Part shown: positions 1-8,578 of the stretch, in pieces
Numbering within the stretch: position 1 is the stretch's first letter
Layout of the letters: every line of letters starts with the position of its first letter
Assembly (NCBI GenBank): GCA_036984305.1
Contig: BQWY01000001.1
Location: 186,001-250,000 of the forward strand
Reading direction: 5' to 3'
Length of the DNA: 64,000 bases
DNA from: Nitrospira sp.
Lineage (GTDB): Bacteria > Nitrospirota > Nitrospiria > Nitrospirales > Nitrospiraceae
The notes under the pieces: model-generated
The model's input: the letters and a program-made list of their open reading frames with translations, nothing else
The model's database searches: none
Told to the model about the DNA's origin: nothing
Program-made: the position numbers and the translations under genes

Positions 1-66
1 GTGCCGCACGCCGTGCTGTTGGAAATCTTCACGCACAAGGGTATCGGCACGGAAATTGTGAATTAG
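1..66 (+). CDS. argB: Acetylglutamate kinase, C-terminal end (partial)
   Basis: The first 21 codons, in frame 1, read to a TAG and end in a HAVLLEIFTHKGIGTEI-type tail, the characteristic C-terminus of N-acetylglutamate kinase (arginine biosynthesis, second step, cytoplasmic). The gene enters from the left, so its start and catalytic core are not visible. The next gene begins only 7 nt after the stop, so the two probably share a transcript. The tail is short but distinctive; other amino-acid kinases lack the GIGTEI ending. Confidence 0.8.
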   Translation: MPHAVLLEIFTHKGIGTEIVN

Positions 67-73
67 CGAGACC

Positions 74-943
74 GTGGCTCCCACCTCCTCCGTCTCCACT
101 CGCTTGCTCAAGCACCTTCGCCACCTGGCGGGGGAGCGGCATCCTCATCGAGCTCCCGCCGCACTGAAGTATGCCGAGCAGTACCTCACGAAGGCGTTCC
201 GTGAAGCGGGTTGCCATGTGAAGGCGCATTCGTTTCGAGCGCTGGGCGGCACCTATCACAACGTCCTCGCATCCACGGCGCCGGTATCGACGGGGGCAGC
301 CGCTGCCGCGCCGATTATCATCGGGGCCCACTACGATACGTACGAAGAATCGCCCGGCGCGGACGACAACGCCAGCGCGCTGGCTGTGCTGCTCGAAACG
401 GCGCAGGCTATGAGAGGGATCTCGGCATCCCGGCCGATTATCTTCGTGGGCTTCTGCCTCGAAGAGTTCAATTTGCTCGGCAGCCGCGCCTACGCAGCCG
501 CATTACGCAAGCAGGGTCAGCCGGTGCACGGGACGATCGTTCTCGAATGCGTCGGGTACGCGGATGAGCGAGACGGCACACAACAGCAGCCACCGATCCC
601 CGTCACAGTCCCACCCGTGGGCGACTTCCTCGGCATCGTCGGGAACGAATCGGCAAAGGAACTCGTCACGGTCCTTGAACGTGCGGCCGCTCAGGGCTCA
701 TTACCGCTCAAGACGATATCGATGATTGTACCGGGCAATGGGGACGCGTTTCCCGATACGAGGCGGAGCGACCATGCGGCATTCTGGGATTATGGATTTC
801 CCGCCGTGATGTTGACCGATACGGCCAATTTTAGGAATCCGCACTACCACCGACCGACCGATACCCTGAACACGCTCAACCTGCCGTTTCTCGAACGGGT
901 GACCGGCGCGGTCGTGCGAGCCGTCCAACGGTTGGCTCAGTAG
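74..943 (+). CDS. M28-family zinc aminopeptidase
   Basis: 289 aa with a GTG start 7 nt after argB. The M28 dinuclear zinc site is visible in order: GAHYDT (His and, shortly after, PGADDNASA with the bridging Asp), EEFNLLGSRAYA (catalytic Glu and ligand Glu), LECVGY (ligand position) and, near the C-terminus, SDHAAFWDYGFPAVMLTDT followed by NPHYHRPTDT with the last His. No signal peptide is evident, so a cytoplasmic peptidase is likely. The family removes N-terminal residues from peptides; the substrate cannot be told from sequence. It lies between argB and a methyltransferase-like gene on the same strand with 14-nt spacing, suggesting one operon. Confidence 0.88.
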   Translation: MAPTSSVSTRLLKHLRHLAGERHPHRAPAALKYAEQYLTKAFREAGCHVKAHSFRALGGTYHNVLASTAPVSTGAAAAAPIIIGAHYDTYEESPGADDNASALAVLLETAQAMRGISASRPIIFVGFCLEEFNLLGSRAYAAALRKQGQPVHGTIVLECVGYADERDGTQQQPPIPVTVPPVGDFLGIVGNESAKELVTVLERAAAQGSLPLKTISMIVPGNGDAFPDTRRSDHAAFWDYGFPAVMLTDTANFRNPHYHRPTDTLNTLNLPFLERVTGAVVRAVQRLAQ

Positions 944-957
944 CGGGAACAGCCGAC

Positions 958-1659
958 ATGTCCGCAAGACTACAACCTGGCACCAGACGGGCCATTGCCG
1001 AGGCCTTTGCTAAGCTGGACTATCGAGCCTTGGGGCCTATCTACTGCCACGAAGGCGGGGATGCGTTTTGGAAATCCAAGCGCCGTCTCTGCCAGCGACT
1101 GGGAAGTGCCTTGGCGGCGCGACTCCGGCGGCGGCTGAAGCGCAAAGGGCGCAGTCTGTACGTAGGCGCCGGGGTGGCGGAAATCCCCGCGTTGTCGATG
1201 GAAACGGTTGAGCGGGATCGACAGGTTGTCGTCTTCAATCTTCGCGCGGCCGAAGTGCGAATCCTCAATCAAGCATGCGCCGGGCTGCCCCTCCGATTTG
1301 AAACGCGGAATGCCGCCACGGTGCGCGGGATTTTTGATCACCTCTGGTTGGTCAGCGTGCTCAACGATCCGGAATGCTACCCCGAGTTGTCGGACTTATC
1401 GTACGGTCGGGCTAATCCAGCGACGTTCGATCCACGCCGGTTTGCTCGGGAGCGCCGGGACATGCTCCAGGTGCTGGACCGGTGCCTCAGGAGTCTCGCG
1501 CGCCCGGGTCTGGTCACGACTTCCACAGAAGAGGCCCACTGGATCGCCGATTGGTGCACGGCACGGAAAATTCCCTGGCACGTAGAGCGCGGCCGGTATC
1601 CCTCACCCACCGTCGGCGACCCGATTTGCTTCATGCGAATCGGCGAAAAAGGGAAGTAG
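958..1659 (+). CDS. Uncharacterised methyltransferase-like protein
   Basis: 233 aa, ATG start 14 nt after the M28 peptidase. I do not recognise a named family. Around residues 65-75 it has a glycine-containing strand-loop (SLYVGAGVAEIPAL) followed about 20 residues later by an acidic/hydrophobic stretch (VVVFNLRAAEVRILN). A conserved-looking FDHLWLVSVLND segment then resembles motif IV of Rossmann SAM-dependent methyltransferases. The C-terminal half is rich in Arg and Trp and has no obvious further domain. No signal peptide or membrane span. The operon position suggests co-expression with the peptidase. SAM binding is inference from fold-like motifs only. Confidence 0.6.
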   Translation: MSARLQPGTRRAIAEAFAKLDYRALGPIYCHEGGDAFWKSKRRLCQRLGSALAARLRRRLKRKGRSLYVGAGVAEIPALSMETVERDRQVVVFNLRAAEVRILNQACAGLPLRFETRNAATVRGIFDHLWLVSVLNDPECYPELSDLSYGRANPATFDPRRFARERRDMLQVLDRCLRSLARPGLVTTSTEEAHWIADWCTARKIPWHVERGRYPSPTVGDPICFMRIGEKGK

Positions 1660-1684
1660 ACAGCCAGAGCACTCAGCACTCAAT

Positions 1685-2221
1685 TCAGACCCAGAAGCCA
1701 AGCGGTTTCTCAGGATCGCTCAAATATTGGCGCGAATAGCGCACGTAGTTCTCGGCCGATTCGCGGATCCACGCCAGTTCTTGCTCCGACACGGGACGCT
1801 TCACCTTGGCAGGTGATCCGAGAACCAGGCTCTTCGGGGGGACGACCGTGCGCTCCGTGACGAGCGCGCCTGCTGCCACCACCGTGTCCTCTCCGATCAC
1901 CGCGCCATCCATGACGATGGCTCCCATGCCGATGAGCACGCGATCCTTCACCGTGCAACCATGGAGGACTACGTGGTGGCCGATGGTCACATCATCTCCA
2001 ATAATCAGCGGATGGGTCTCGTGTGTCACGTGCAACATGCAGAGATCCTGCACGTTGGTCCGATTGCCAAGCCGAATGTGATTGACGTCGCCTCGGATCA
2101 CGGCATGGAACCAGGCACTGCAGTGTTCCCCCATCACCACGTCGCCAATGATGACGGCGGTCTCTTCGACAAAGCAGGACTTGGGAACGGTCGGCTTGAT
2201 GCCCTGAAACGTCCGGATCAT
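1685..2221 (-). CDS. Gamma-carbonic anhydrase family hexapeptide-repeat protein
   Basis: 178 aa built from left-handed beta-helix hexapeptide repeats (IIGDVVMGEHCSAWF, IGDDVTIGHHVVLHGCTV, IGMGAIVMDGAVIGEDTVVAAGALV). The histidines expected for the trimeric gamma-CA metal site are present: HVTHE near residue 67 and GHHVVLHGC near residue 83. Family members (YrdA/PaaY/CaiE-like) bind zinc and some have carbonic anhydrase activity; many have no proven role. It converges on the methyltransferase-like gene (25 nt apart) and diverges from rimO across about 85 nt. Length matches the family. The catalytic role is uncertain. Confidence 0.87.
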   Translation of the reverse strand: MIRTFQGIKPTVPKSCFVEETAVIIGDVVMGEHCSAWFHAVIRGDVNHIRLGNRTNVQDLCMLHVTHETHPLIIGDDVTIGHHVVLHGCTVKDRVLIGMGAIVMDGAVIGEDTVVAAGALVTERTVVPPKSLVLGSPAKVKRPVSEQELAWIRESAENYVRYSRQYLSDPEKPLGFWV

Positions 2222-2306
2222 GCGGCCACTGTATGGGACTGCTCATGGAGAATCAAGATCCGCCACATTGACAGGCTTTTCCCGCCCCCCGTAGACTCGC
2301 GGCACG

Positions 2307-3743
2307 ATGTCCACGCCTCCACGCCCCTCCCAAAAACCGATCAAGATCGGATTCGTCAATTTGGGCTGCACCAAGAACCAGGTGGATTCCGAGATCATGC
2401 TCGGTGCGCTGGTTGCCAGCGGGTTTGAACTGACGGCCGACCCTGAAGACGCGCACGTCGTCATCGTCAACACCTGCGGGTTCATCGAAGAGGCCAAAGA
2501 GGAGTCGATCAACACGATCTTGGAGCATGCACAACTCAAAAAGGACGGGTCATGCCAAGTGTTGATTGCCGCCGGATGTCTGGCGCAGCGATATCAGGGA
2601 GAGTTGTTGAAGGAACTGCCCGAACTCGACGGCGTGGTCGGAACCGGGGAGTTGGGGAAGATCGCCGATATTACGCGGTCGCTTCTGGCACCCAAAGCGC
2701 CGGCCCAACGAAGCTGGATCAGCCCGCCGCCGTTTCTCTATGATGCGCTGGCGCCACGTGTACGGCTGGGCCGTCCGCATTCCGCTTACGTGAAGATTGC
2801 CGAAGGGTGTAATCGCAACTGCGCGTTTTGCGCGATTCCCATCATGCGCGGGAAGCAACGGAGTCGTCCGATCGAGGCCATCGTGATGGAGGCCGGGCGT
2901 TTGGCGGACGAGGGCGTCCAGGAGCTGAATCTCATCTCTCAGGACACGGTCAACTACGGCGTCGACCTGGGTCTTCGTCACGGGTTGGTGTCGCTTCTGA
3001 GGGGTTTGGTCAAGGTGAAGGGCTTGCGGTGGATCCGACCGTTCTACCTCTATCCTCAGCAGGTCAGCGACGAGCTGTTGGATCTATATGCCGGGGAAGA
3101 GACGATCACGAAATACATCGACATGCCCCTCCAGCACATCCACGATGGAATGCTGGCTCGGATGCATCGCGTGGGCGGTCGAGCCGCTCTCACCCGTCTC
3201 GTGGAGCGTATCCGTCTGCGAATTCCGGAGGTGGCGTTTCGGACGGCCTTCATCGTCGGATTTCCCGGTGAAACAGAGGATATCTACCAGGAACTGAAAC
3301 AATTCGTGATCGAGCAGGAATTCGATCGCGTGGCGGTGTTCGGCTATTCCGATGAGGAGGATACGGCCGCCGTCGCATTCGATGGCAAGGTGGAGGCCAC
3401 CGTCACTGCGGACCGACGGAACGAGTTGCTGCTCATCCAGGAGTCGATTGCGCAGGCCAAAGGACGGGAAAAGGTCGGCAGCCGGGTGAATGTGTTGGTG
3501 GACGGACCCTCGGACGAGCACGAACTCGTCCTCGAGGGACGGCATGAGGGCCAGGCGCCGGAAATCGACGGCGTGGTCTATCTCAATGAGACTGATGCGC
3601 TCGCTGGACAGATGGTCCAGGTCACCATCACCGAAGCCGTGGGTTACGATCTGGTCGGGCGCGCCTCCGGCGAGCCGAGCGGACGGCCTTCCAACGGACT
3701 TCTCTCGATCGCTTCCATGTCACGTTCACGCAGGTACCAGTGA
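2307..3743 (+). CDS. rimO: Ribosomal protein S12 methylthiotransferase
   Basis: 478 aa. The N-terminal MTTase domain opens with IGFVNLGCTKNQVDSEIMLG and has further cysteines (VNTCGFIEEA, AAGCLAQRY) that bind the auxiliary 4Fe-4S cluster. The radical-SAM core has CNRNCAFCAIP around residues 172-182, and the C-terminus carries a TRAM domain. The LGCTKNQVDSE and CAFCAIP signatures with RGKQRSR favour RimO over MiaB. The enzyme adds a methylthio group to a conserved Asp of ribosomal protein S12. About 30 residues after the TRAM domain (PSGRPSNGLL...) are a low-complexity tail without a family counterpart I recognise. No strong Shine-Dalgarno precedes the ATG. Confidence 0.93.
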   Translation: MSTPPRPSQKPIKIGFVNLGCTKNQVDSEIMLGALVASGFELTADPEDAHVVIVNTCGFIEEAKEESINTILEHAQLKKDGSCQVLIAAGCLAQRYQGELLKELPELDGVVGTGELGKIADITRSLLAPKAPAQRSWISPPPFLYDALAPRVRLGRPHSAYVKIAEGCNRNCAFCAIPIMRGKQRSRPIEAIVMEAGRLADEGVQELNLISQDTVNYGVDLGLRHGLVSLLRGLVKVKGLRWIRPFYLYPQQVSDELLDLYAGEETITKYIDMPLQHIHDGMLARMHRVGGRAALTRLVERIRLRIPEVAFRTAFIVGFPGETEDIYQELKQFVIEQEFDRVAVFGYSDEEDTAAVAFDGKVEATVTADRRNELLLIQESIAQAKGREKVGSRVNVLVDGPSDEHELVLEGRHEGQAPEIDGVVYLNETDALAGQMVQVTITEAVGYDLVGRASGEPSGRPSNGLLSIASMSRSRRYQ

Positions 3744-3836
3744 AGGCCTCCCGTATTCGGCGCTTCGCGCTCGCAGTCCCTGTATGCTTGGATCCTCTGT
3801 AGTCTAAGAATTTCCGAGACCTGTGAGCGTCACGAT

Positions 3837-4700
3837 ATGTCTTCCCCATCCGCCTCGATTGTCCTGCTGATTCACTGCAAGGACCGTAAAGGGATCGTCG
3901 CCCGCGTGGCCGGTTTCATCCATGAGTTCGGGGGGAATATCCTCGACTCCGATCATCACACCGACCGGGAAACCGGCGAATTTGTGATGCGTACCGTCTT
4001 CTCACTGGAAGGATTTCAACTGCCGCCGAATGACATCGGATCGGCCTTCGCTCCGATCGCGAAGGTGTTCGAGATGCGATACGAGATCCATTTCGTCCCG
4101 TCTCGCCCCAAGGTCGCGCTCTTGGTCTCCAAGCAGGACCATTGTTTGGCCGACCTCCTACAACGGCAGCATCGCGGCGAGCTGTTGTTTGAGGTGCCAC
4201 TCATCGTCTCCAATCATGACGCCTGCGCGGTGTGGGCCGAGCTGTACAAGATTCCATTTCATGTGTTGCCGGTGACGAAAGAGACCAAGCCGGAACAGGA
4301 GCGCCAAGTCCTGTCCTTGCTGGCACAACACATAATCGAATTGGTCATACTTGCCCGGTACATGCAGATTCTGAGCGGGGATTTTCTCAAGCACGTCGGG
4401 TGCCCGGTCATCAACATCCACCATTCGTTCCTGCCCGCCTTCATCGGTGCCAACCCGTATCGACAAGCCTATGAGCGGGGGGTCAAGCTCATCGGTGCCA
4501 CGGCGCACTATGCGACCGAGGAGCTGGACGAAGGACCCATTATCGAGCAGGACGTCACGCGCGTGGGGCATCGGGACACGATTGACGATCTGGTTCGGAA
4601 GGGGCGCGACTTGGAGGAGCTGGTCCTGGCGCGAGCCGTTCGGTCCCATTTGGAGCGGCGCGTGATCGTCTACGGAAGGCGTACGGTTGTGTTTGATTAG
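3837..4700 (+). CDS. purU: Formyltetrahydrofolate deformylase
   Basis: 287 aa. Residues about 5-85 form an ACT domain (LLIHCKDRKGIVARVAGFIHEFGGNI). The rest is a formyltransferase-type catalytic domain with the conserved NIHHSFLPAF (Asn-His pair), the GANPYRQAYERGVKLIGATAHY segment and the catalytic Asp region DEGPIIEQD. PurU hydrolyses 10-formyl-THF to THF and formate, balancing one-carbon pools and supplying formate to PurT. Length is typical (about 280 aa). It follows rimO by about 90 nt and ends against a hairpin shared with the convergent htrA gene. The organism also encodes gcvP and gcvT in this window, consistent with active folate C1 metabolism. Confidence 0.95.
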   Translation: MSSPSASIVLLIHCKDRKGIVARVAGFIHEFGGNILDSDHHTDRETGEFVMRTVFSLEGFQLPPNDIGSAFAPIAKVFEMRYEIHFVPSRPKVALLVSKQDHCLADLLQRQHRGELLFEVPLIVSNHDACAVWAELYKIPFHVLPVTKETKPEQERQVLSLLAQHIIELVILARYMQILSGDFLKHVGCPVINIHHSFLPAFIGANPYRQAYERGVKLIGATAHYATEELDEGPIIEQDVTRVGHRDTIDDLVRKGRDLEELVLARAVRSHLERRVIVYGRRTVVFD

Positions 4701-4712
4701 CGACCGCTCTAG

Positions 4713-4752
4713 GCAACAGCAGGGGCGGGATGCGACTCCCGCCCCTGGTTGC
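4713..4752. terminator. Perfect hairpin between convergent purU and htrA
   Basis: An 11-bp GC-rich perfect stem (CAGGGGCGGGA at 4720-4730 pairs with 4737-4747) is flanked by a further GCAAC/GTTGC pairing, with a 6-nt loop. It lies between two convergent stop codons. There is no T-run on either side, so termination may be hairpin-only or Rho-assisted and bidirectional. Confidence 0.6.
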
Positions 4753-4771
4753 AGCTGCCGACCGCGGCTGC

Positions 4772-6262
4772 TTACACCTTCACAGACACGAAGATCGATG
4801 AACCACGCCGATTGATCAGGAGCAGCGCACGGTCATCCTTCTTCAACCCAGCCGCGATGCGCTCGAAGTCGTTGATCGAGCTCACCGGCTCTCGATTGAT
4901 CTCGCGAATGACGTCGCCTCGGGAGAGTCCGGCTTGCGCCGCAGAGCCTTCAGGATCAATATCGGCAATGACCACGCCTTTCGTCCCGGGCTTCAGGCCC
5001 AGTTCGCGCGCGCTGTCTCCATCCAGCTCCTGAACTGCCATTCCGGCTAGAGCATGCTCACCGGACTCCCTATCCGCGCGTGCCGTCTGAACCACGTCCG
5101 GCAGCTCGCCGATGGTGACGTGTAGTTCCTGCTCGCGCCCATTACGGATGACCTTCAGGGCTGCCTTCGTCCCGATGCGTGTTCTCGTCACCTGCCGCTG
5201 CAACGCGACCGCATCTTCGATCGGACGATCCTGGTACTTGACGATGATGTCACCGGACTGAAGCCCTCCCTTGGAAGCCGGGCTTTCATCCTGGACGTCA
5301 TTGACCAAGGCCCCCTTCACGTCCTCGAGTCCAAAGGATTTGGCGATGTCTTTATCCAGATCCTGGATCCCGATCCCGAGGTAGCCCCTCACGACTTTTC
5401 CCGTTTTGACGATGCTTTCAAAGATAGGTTTGGCCATGCTGGTGGGCACCGCAAATCCGACGCCATCGTTCCCACCGGACTGCGAGAAGATCGCCGTATT
5501 GACGCCGACGAGCTGGCCGGACGTGTTCACCAACGCGCCGCCAGAGTTGCCCGGATTAATGGCCGCATCGGTTTGGATGAATTCTTCGTACTGGGTAATC
5601 CCCATCTTGCCTCGCCCAAGTGCGCTCACGATGCCGAGGGTCACCGTCGAGTTCAGCCCGAACGGATTCCCGACCGCAAGGACATATTCTCCGACCTCCA
5701 GAGATGCGGAATCGCCCCAATTGACGGTGGGCAATCCTTCCGCGTCGACCTTGATGACGGCCAAGTCCGATTTCGGATCGGCACCGACCAACTTCGCTTT
5801 GAATTCTCGCTTGTCGGGCAGCGACACGATCAATTCCTCCGCTCCGGCGACGACGTGGTTATTCGTCAGGATGTACCCATCGGACGTCACGATCACGCCG
5901 GACCCCATGCCTTCGCGCGGCATGCCCGGACCGCGGCGCCCGCGGGGACCGTTCGGACCGAATGGGGAGCCGAAAAATTCCTCGAGTCGGTCCCGCAACT
6001 CGTCGCGGCTGTCCTCGCGTCCCCCCGAGCGCTCGGCACGGGCGGAAGCCGTAATGTTGACCACCGCCGGCGTGACGGCTTTCGCCACCCGGGCAAATCC
6101 GTTTCCGTTCGCCTGGGGCACGGTCACGGTCGACTTCGATGGGGAGGCCTGCTCAACAGCCGCATGCGAGTCCGGAAACGTCCCGCTCCCCCACGCGATG
6201 AGCGCCCCCACTCCGAGAACAGCCAATAGTTGTCCGCCTCTCGACTGCCATGCAGACCTCAT
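4772..6262 (-). CDS. DegP/HtrA-family periplasmic serine protease
   Basis: 496 aa from the ATG at 6262, preferred over an upstream TTG because AAGGAGG lies 5 nt before it. It has an N-terminal signal sequence, then a trypsin-like domain with His (TNNHVVAGAEE), Asp (KSDLAVIKV) and Ser (NPGNSGGALVN), then two PDZ domains (GYLGIGIQDLDKD... and GMAVQELDGDSARELGL...). This is the DegP/DegQ layout: a periplasmic protease/chaperone clearing misfolded envelope proteins. A Gly/Pro/Arg-rich LA-loop-like insert (residues about 85-110) precedes the catalytic core. It lies 133 nt downstream of a response-regulator/kinase pair on the same strand, an arrangement suggesting envelope-stress control. Confidence 0.93.
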   Translation of the reverse strand: MRSAWQSRGGQLLAVLGVGALIAWGSGTFPDSHAAVEQASPSKSTVTVPQANGNGFARVAKAVTPAVVNITASARAERSGGREDSRDELRDRLEEFFGSPFGPNGPRGRRGPGMPREGMGSGVIVTSDGYILTNNHVVAGAEELIVSLPDKREFKAKLVGADPKSDLAVIKVDAEGLPTVNWGDSASLEVGEYVLAVGNPFGLNSTVTLGIVSALGRGKMGITQYEEFIQTDAAINPGNSGGALVNTSGQLVGVNTAIFSQSGGNDGVGFAVPTSMAKPIFESIVKTGKVVRGYLGIGIQDLDKDIAKSFGLEDVKGALVNDVQDESPASKGGLQSGDIIVKYQDRPIEDAVALQRQVTRTRIGTKAALKVIRNGREQELHVTIGELPDVVQTARADRESGEHALAGMAVQELDGDSARELGLKPGTKGVVIADIDPEGSAAQAGLSRGDVIREINREPVSSINDFERIAAGLKKDDRALLLINRRGSSIFVSVKV

Positions 6263-6395
6263 GAGTGCCTCCTTCGTCAATGATCGCTCACCGATTGGAT
6301 GACCGGCCCCGGCGATCGATCTAGCCGATCCATTGTTGCTCTCCCGATCGTAGCAGCAACGGATAAGAGAGCGATTAAGTAGAAATTAAAAGCTT

Positions 6396-7796
6396 CTAAA
6401 CGTGTGCAGGAGCGAGCGGAAGGGTGACGATGAACGTGGAGCCCTCACCCGGGGTGCTGGTGACGTCGATCCGGCCGTGATGAACGTCCGCAATCCATGC
6501 GCAAATCGCCAGGCCGAGTCCGGTGCCGTGCTTGGTATGGGCACGGGCTTCCTCCGTGCGGAAGAATCGGTTGAAAATGCGCCCAAGCGCCTCGGGACGG
6601 ATGCCGATCCCCTGGTCCTGAACGGAGGCCAGCGCCGTTCCGTGCTCGACCCGAAGCGAGATGGTGACCGTACCGCCGGGCTTCGAATACTTCACCGCGT
6701 TGTCGACGAGGTTCAAGAACAGCTCGTGCAGTCGTAATTCGTCGCCCAGAATGGTCGCCGGCTGCATGCTTCCCAGCATGACGTTCACGCCGCTGTCCTG
6801 CCCGAGCAAGGTCGCCTGTCGTTGGATGTTGGACAAGACTTCGGCCAACAGCACCGGAGCCGATGCCATTTTGACTTCGCCGAGATCGGCGCGCGACAGA
6901 AACAGCAATTCGTCTACGATGCGCGTCATCCGGTCGATTTCCTCGAGGCTGCTTTCCAGAACTCCTTTGTAGTCTTCACAGTCGCGTGGGCGACGCAGGA
7001 CGAGCTCCGTCTCGCCCTTCATGACCGTCAGTGGCGTACGGAGTTCGTGTGAAGCATCGCTGCTGAACTGGCGTATCTGCCGGAAAGAGGTATCCAATCG
7101 CGCAATCATATCGTTGAACGTTTCGGCCAGCCGCCCGATCTCATCGCCGGTCGCTTCGACGGCCAACCGTTGCGACAAGTCTCCGGCCGCTATCTTTTTG
7201 GCCGCCTCAGTCATGATGGCGACCGGCCTGAGCACACGACCGGCTAGAAACCAGCCGCCCGCCAGGGAGACCAGCAGCGCGACCGGGATGAGGATGAGCA
7301 GAACACCCAGCAAGCGTTTGAGCGTATGCTCCACCGGTTTCATCGAGGTCCCGACCTGGACGACGTTCAAGAGATTGCCCTGGTAGAGAATGGGAACGGA
7401 GATCAGGCGGAGATTCTCGCCGGGAAAGCGAGCCGATTCATAGGTAGTCCCGCCCTCGAACGCGGTCTTGAGCGCGGCATCGCTCAGTGGGACGTCGTGA
7501 CTCTTGACGTTCGGTGACTGGATCGTGATGCGGCCGGTCGGGCTGAAGATTTGGAAGAATTTGTCGAGGACAGCCAATTCGGGAAAGTGCGACGACAAAT
7601 CTTCAAACTGAATAAAGGGACCGAATCCATGTTGTTCGAGCGAACGGATTGCGGTGGTGGCTGCTTCCTGGAGCGATTGGTCGAGCTGTTCCCTCAAGTC
7701 TCGTGCGATGATCGCGTAGAGTGCGCTTGCGAACAGAAGCAGGATTAAGGCCAGCGCAGAGCCGTACCAGAGGGTCAGTTTAACGCGTAACGGCAT
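6396..7796 (-). CDS. Sensor histidine kinase (HAMP-HisKA-HATPase)
   Basis: 466 aa from the ATG at 7796, whose A is shared with the response regulator's TGA stop (TGATG), so translation is coupled; an upstream extension would overlap the regulator and is rejected. Order: TM1 (about 10-30), periplasmic sensor region of about 125 residues, TM2 (about 160-180), HAMP, HisKA with H-box SHELRTPL, and HATPase_c with N-box NAVKYS, G1 DQGIGI and G2 GTGLGLAI. A membrane-bound EnvZ/CpxA/CopS-like kinase. The ligand is not apparent: the periplasmic region has no Cys or Met-rich metal motifs. Its neighbour htrA suggests envelope stress, by inference only. Confidence 0.92.
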   Translation of the reverse strand: MPLRVKLTLWYGSALALILLLFASALYAIIARDLREQLDQSLQEAATTAIRSLEQHGFGPFIQFEDLSSHFPELAVLDKFFQIFSPTGRITIQSPNVKSHDVPLSDAALKTAFEGGTTYESARFPGENLRLISVPILYQGNLLNVVQVGTSMKPVEHTLKRLLGVLLILIPVALLVSLAGGWFLAGRVLRPVAIMTEAAKKIAAGDLSQRLAVEATGDEIGRLAETFNDMIARLDTSFRQIRQFSSDASHELRTPLTVMKGETELVLRRPRDCEDYKGVLESSLEEIDRMTRIVDELLFLSRADLGEVKMASAPVLLAEVLSNIQRQATLLGQDSGVNVMLGSMQPATILGDELRLHELFLNLVDNAVKYSKPGGTVTISLRVEHGTALASVQDQGIGIRPEALGRIFNRFFRTEEARAHTKHGTGLGLAICAWIADVHHGRIDVTSTPGEGSTFIVTLPLAPAHV

Positions 7797-8467
7797 CAGT
7801 CGGCCTTCAGGACGTACCCGCTGCCGCGCACCGTCTGTATGAGTTTTCGGGGACGTCCTTTGTCGACTTTGTTGCGTAGGTAGTTCACATACACGTCGAT
7901 GACGTTGGTGAACGTGTCGAAGTCTAAGTTCCACACGTGCTCAGCAATCATCGGACGGGTCAGCACGCGGCCAGTATTGCGCATAAAGTATTCGAGGAGC
8001 GCGTACTCCTTGGCGGTGAGGTCGAGCCGCTGGCCTCCCCGAGTTACCTCCCGTGTGGCGGGGTTCAACATCAGGTCATCGACCTGGAGGATGCTGGCCC
8101 CTTCGGTGGCGCCCCGCCGAAGAAGCGCGCGCACGCGTGCGAGCAATTCGTCGATGGCGAAGGGCTTGGTCAGATAATCGTCCGCGCCGGCATCCAGCCC
8201 CTTGACCTTCTGATCCGTTTGGGAAAGGGCCGTCAGAATCAGCACCGGGGCCGTAATCTTGTCCGCGCGCAATCGTCGGATGACTTCCAACCCAGGTATC
8301 TCGGGAATCATCAGATCAACGATGATCAGGTCGTAGCTCGTCCCGCCGGCTAGCTCGAGACCTCTGGCTCCGTCCGCGCAGAGATCGACCGCATAATTCT
8401 CCTCTTCGAGGGCGCGCTTGATGAAAGATCCGACCTTGGCCTCATCTTCGACAACTAGGACACGCAT
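7796..8467 (-). CDS. OmpR/PhoB-family response regulator
   Basis: 223 aa. The receiver domain has the acidic pocket (VVEDEAKVG), the phosphoacceptor Asp in LIIVDLMIPEIPG (about residue 51), a conserved Thr (LTALSQ) and Lys (LTKPF). The C-terminal winged-helix DNA-binding domain (about 130-220) ends in the family pattern VDVYVNYLRNKVD...IQTVRGSGYVL. It overlaps the kinase start by one base and is the first gene of a regulator-kinase-htrA series on the minus strand. Its targets are unknown; autoregulation and control of htrA are likely guesses. Confidence 0.95.
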   Translation of the reverse strand: MRVLVVEDEAKVGSFIKRALEEENYAVDLCADGARGLELAGGTSYDLIIVDLMIPEIPGLEVIRRLRADKITAPVLILTALSQTDQKVKGLDAGADDYLTKPFAIDELLARVRALLRRGATEGASILQVDDLMLNPATREVTRGGQRLDLTAKEYALLEYFMRNTGRVLTRPMIAEHVWNLDFDTFTNVIDVYVNYLRNKVDKGRPRKLIQTVRGSGYVLKAD

Positions 8468-8578
8468 GGCTTCGGATTATACCAAAGCCGCGCTCCAGAA
8501 CGAGGGTGTTTGGATGAAAAGGTGATGAAGTCGCCGCTCATGCGTTGGGTCAGGTCGAAATGCAGGCACCGACGAGAA

